The position numbers and the translations under genes were made by a program. 64,000 bases of DNA from Argopecten irradians (Eukaryota > Mollusca > Bivalvia > Pectinida > Pectinidae), in assembly GCF_041381155.1 (NCBI RefSeq), contig NC_091144.1, forward strand, positions 31,614,980 through 31,678,979, in the 5' to 3' direction. The notes beneath the pieces were generated by a model. That model saw only the letters and a list, made by a program, of their open reading frames with translations. It was not told the origin of the DNA and ran no database searches. Shown here one piece after another: positions 62,940 through 64,000 of this stretch (positions are counted from its first letter, which is position 1; each line of letters begins with the position of its first letter).

Positions 62940-64000
62940 CTGTTGTTTTGTTGTGTTTAATGCCCCTGTCAAAGACATTTTATCTTTTGTTTTGTTGTTT
63001 TAAATGCTCTTCTCTAGGACATTTTATCTGTTGTTTTGTTGTTTTAAATTCCCCTCTCAAAGACATTTTATCTATTGTTTTGTTGTTTTAAATGCTCTTC
63101 TCTAGGACATTTTATCTGTTGTTTTGTTGTTTTAAATTCCCCTCTTGAAGGCATTTTATCTTTTGTTTTGTTGTTTTAAATGCCCTTCTCTAAGACATTT
63201 TATCTGTTGTTTTGTTGTTTTAATTGCCCCTCTCGAAGACATTTTATCTATTGTTTTGTTGTTTTAAATGCTCTTCTCTAAGATATTTTATCTGTTGTTT
63301 TGTCGTTTTAAATGCCCTTCTCTAAGACATTTTATCTGTTGTTTTGTTGATTTAAATGCCCATATCTAAGACATTTCATCTTCTGTTTTGTTATTTTAAA
63401 TGCCCTTCTCTAAGACATTTTATCTTTTGTTTTGTTGTTTTAAATGCCCATATATAAGATATTTTATCTGTTGTTTTAAATGCCCTTCTCTAAGACATTT
63501 TATCTGTTGTTTTGATGATTTAAATGCCCATATCTAAGACATTTCATCTTTTGTTTTGTTATTTTAAATGGCCTTCTCTAAGACATTTTATCTTTTGTTT
63601 TGTGGTTTTAAATACCCTTCTCTAAGACATTTTATCTTTTGTTTTGTTGTTTTAAATGCCCATATCTAAGACATTTTATCTTTTGTTTTGTTATTTTAAA
63701 TGCCCTTCTCTAAGACATTTTATCTTTTGTTTTGTTGTTTTAAATGCCCATATCTAAGATATTTTATCTGTTGTTTTGTTGTTTTAAATGCCCTTCTCTA
63801 AGACATTTTATCTGTTGTTTTGTTGATTTAAATGCCCATATCTAAGACATTTCATCTTTTGTTTTGTTATTTTAAATGGCCTTCTCTAAGACATTTTATC
63901 TTTTGTTTTGTTGTTTTAAATGCCCATATCTAAGACATTTTATCTTTTGTTTTGTTGTTTTAAATGCCCATATTTAAGACATTTTATCTGTTGTTTTGTT
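62940..64000. repeat. 44-bp tandem array running off the right edge
   Basis: About 24 units of GACATTTTATCTTTTGTTTT then GTTGTTTTAAATGCCCTTCT and CTAA. The last part alternates between CCCTTCTCTAA and CCCATATCTAA units, forming an 88-bp higher-order pattern. In the intron after exon 22. Confidence 0.93.

Overview
The window looks like nuclear DNA of a marine mollusc, most likely a bivalve. It is AT-rich, with small exons, long introns, consensus GT-AG splice sites and dense short mobile elements. These include tRNA-derived SINEs sharing a 3' tail, many palindromic MITEs, and elements bounded by GGTCATCTGACC/GGTCAGATGACC. The organism call is inferred from repeat style and gene content, not from a diagnostic marker gene.

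Two protein-coding genes are supported, in head-to-head (divergent) orientation. On the minus strand, 4155-11515 encodes a complete YKT6 R-SNARE. It has eight coding exons giving 199 residues, with a longin domain, a SNARE core with the zero-layer arginine, and a C-terminal Cys-Cys prenylation box. Its first two coding exons occur twice, with identical coding sequence, in a tandem duplication of about 1.8 kb (about 7985-9732 and 9965-11787).

On the plus strand, a gene starting at 14531 runs off the right edge. It has at least 22 small exons. They encode an N-terminal SAM domain followed by a long disordered tail of proline-rich (PSRPGRR-type) segments and tyrosine motifs (YEDP, YEKP, YDEP, YEET, YENT, YMEM, YVVP). 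This is the plan of the SLP-76/BLNK family of immune-receptor adaptors. The SH2 domain expected at the C-terminus would lie beyond base 64000. A second, SAM-less first exon at 37373 with compatible splice phase suggests an internal promoter.

The introns of this gene carry large tandem arrays: a 31-bp G-rich array (16.5-18.3 kb), a 29-bp polypyrimidine/CAG array (20.3-20.5 kb), a 146-bp array (23.3-24.8 kb), a 76-bp array (25.7-28.6 kb), a 55-bp C-rich array (57.9-60.5 kb) and a 44-bp array (62.9 kb to the edge). The 76-bp array is an amplification of the 3' end of coding exon 5 together with its splice donor. The 29-bp and 55-bp arrays also repeat splice-like signals in the sense orientation. 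Mobile-element insertions with readable target-site duplications include a hAT-type element (1831-2285), a SINE (7453-7681), a 5'-truncated LINE (50713-51452) and a palindromic MITE (52158-52274).

Functionally the two genes look unrelated: a housekeeping membrane-fusion SNARE beside a signalling scaffold. They share only an intergenic region of about 3 kb (11516-14530) that must hold both main promoters. No rRNA, CRISPR array or bacterial-type operon was found. Splice models were read by eye from phase and consensus and have no transcript support.
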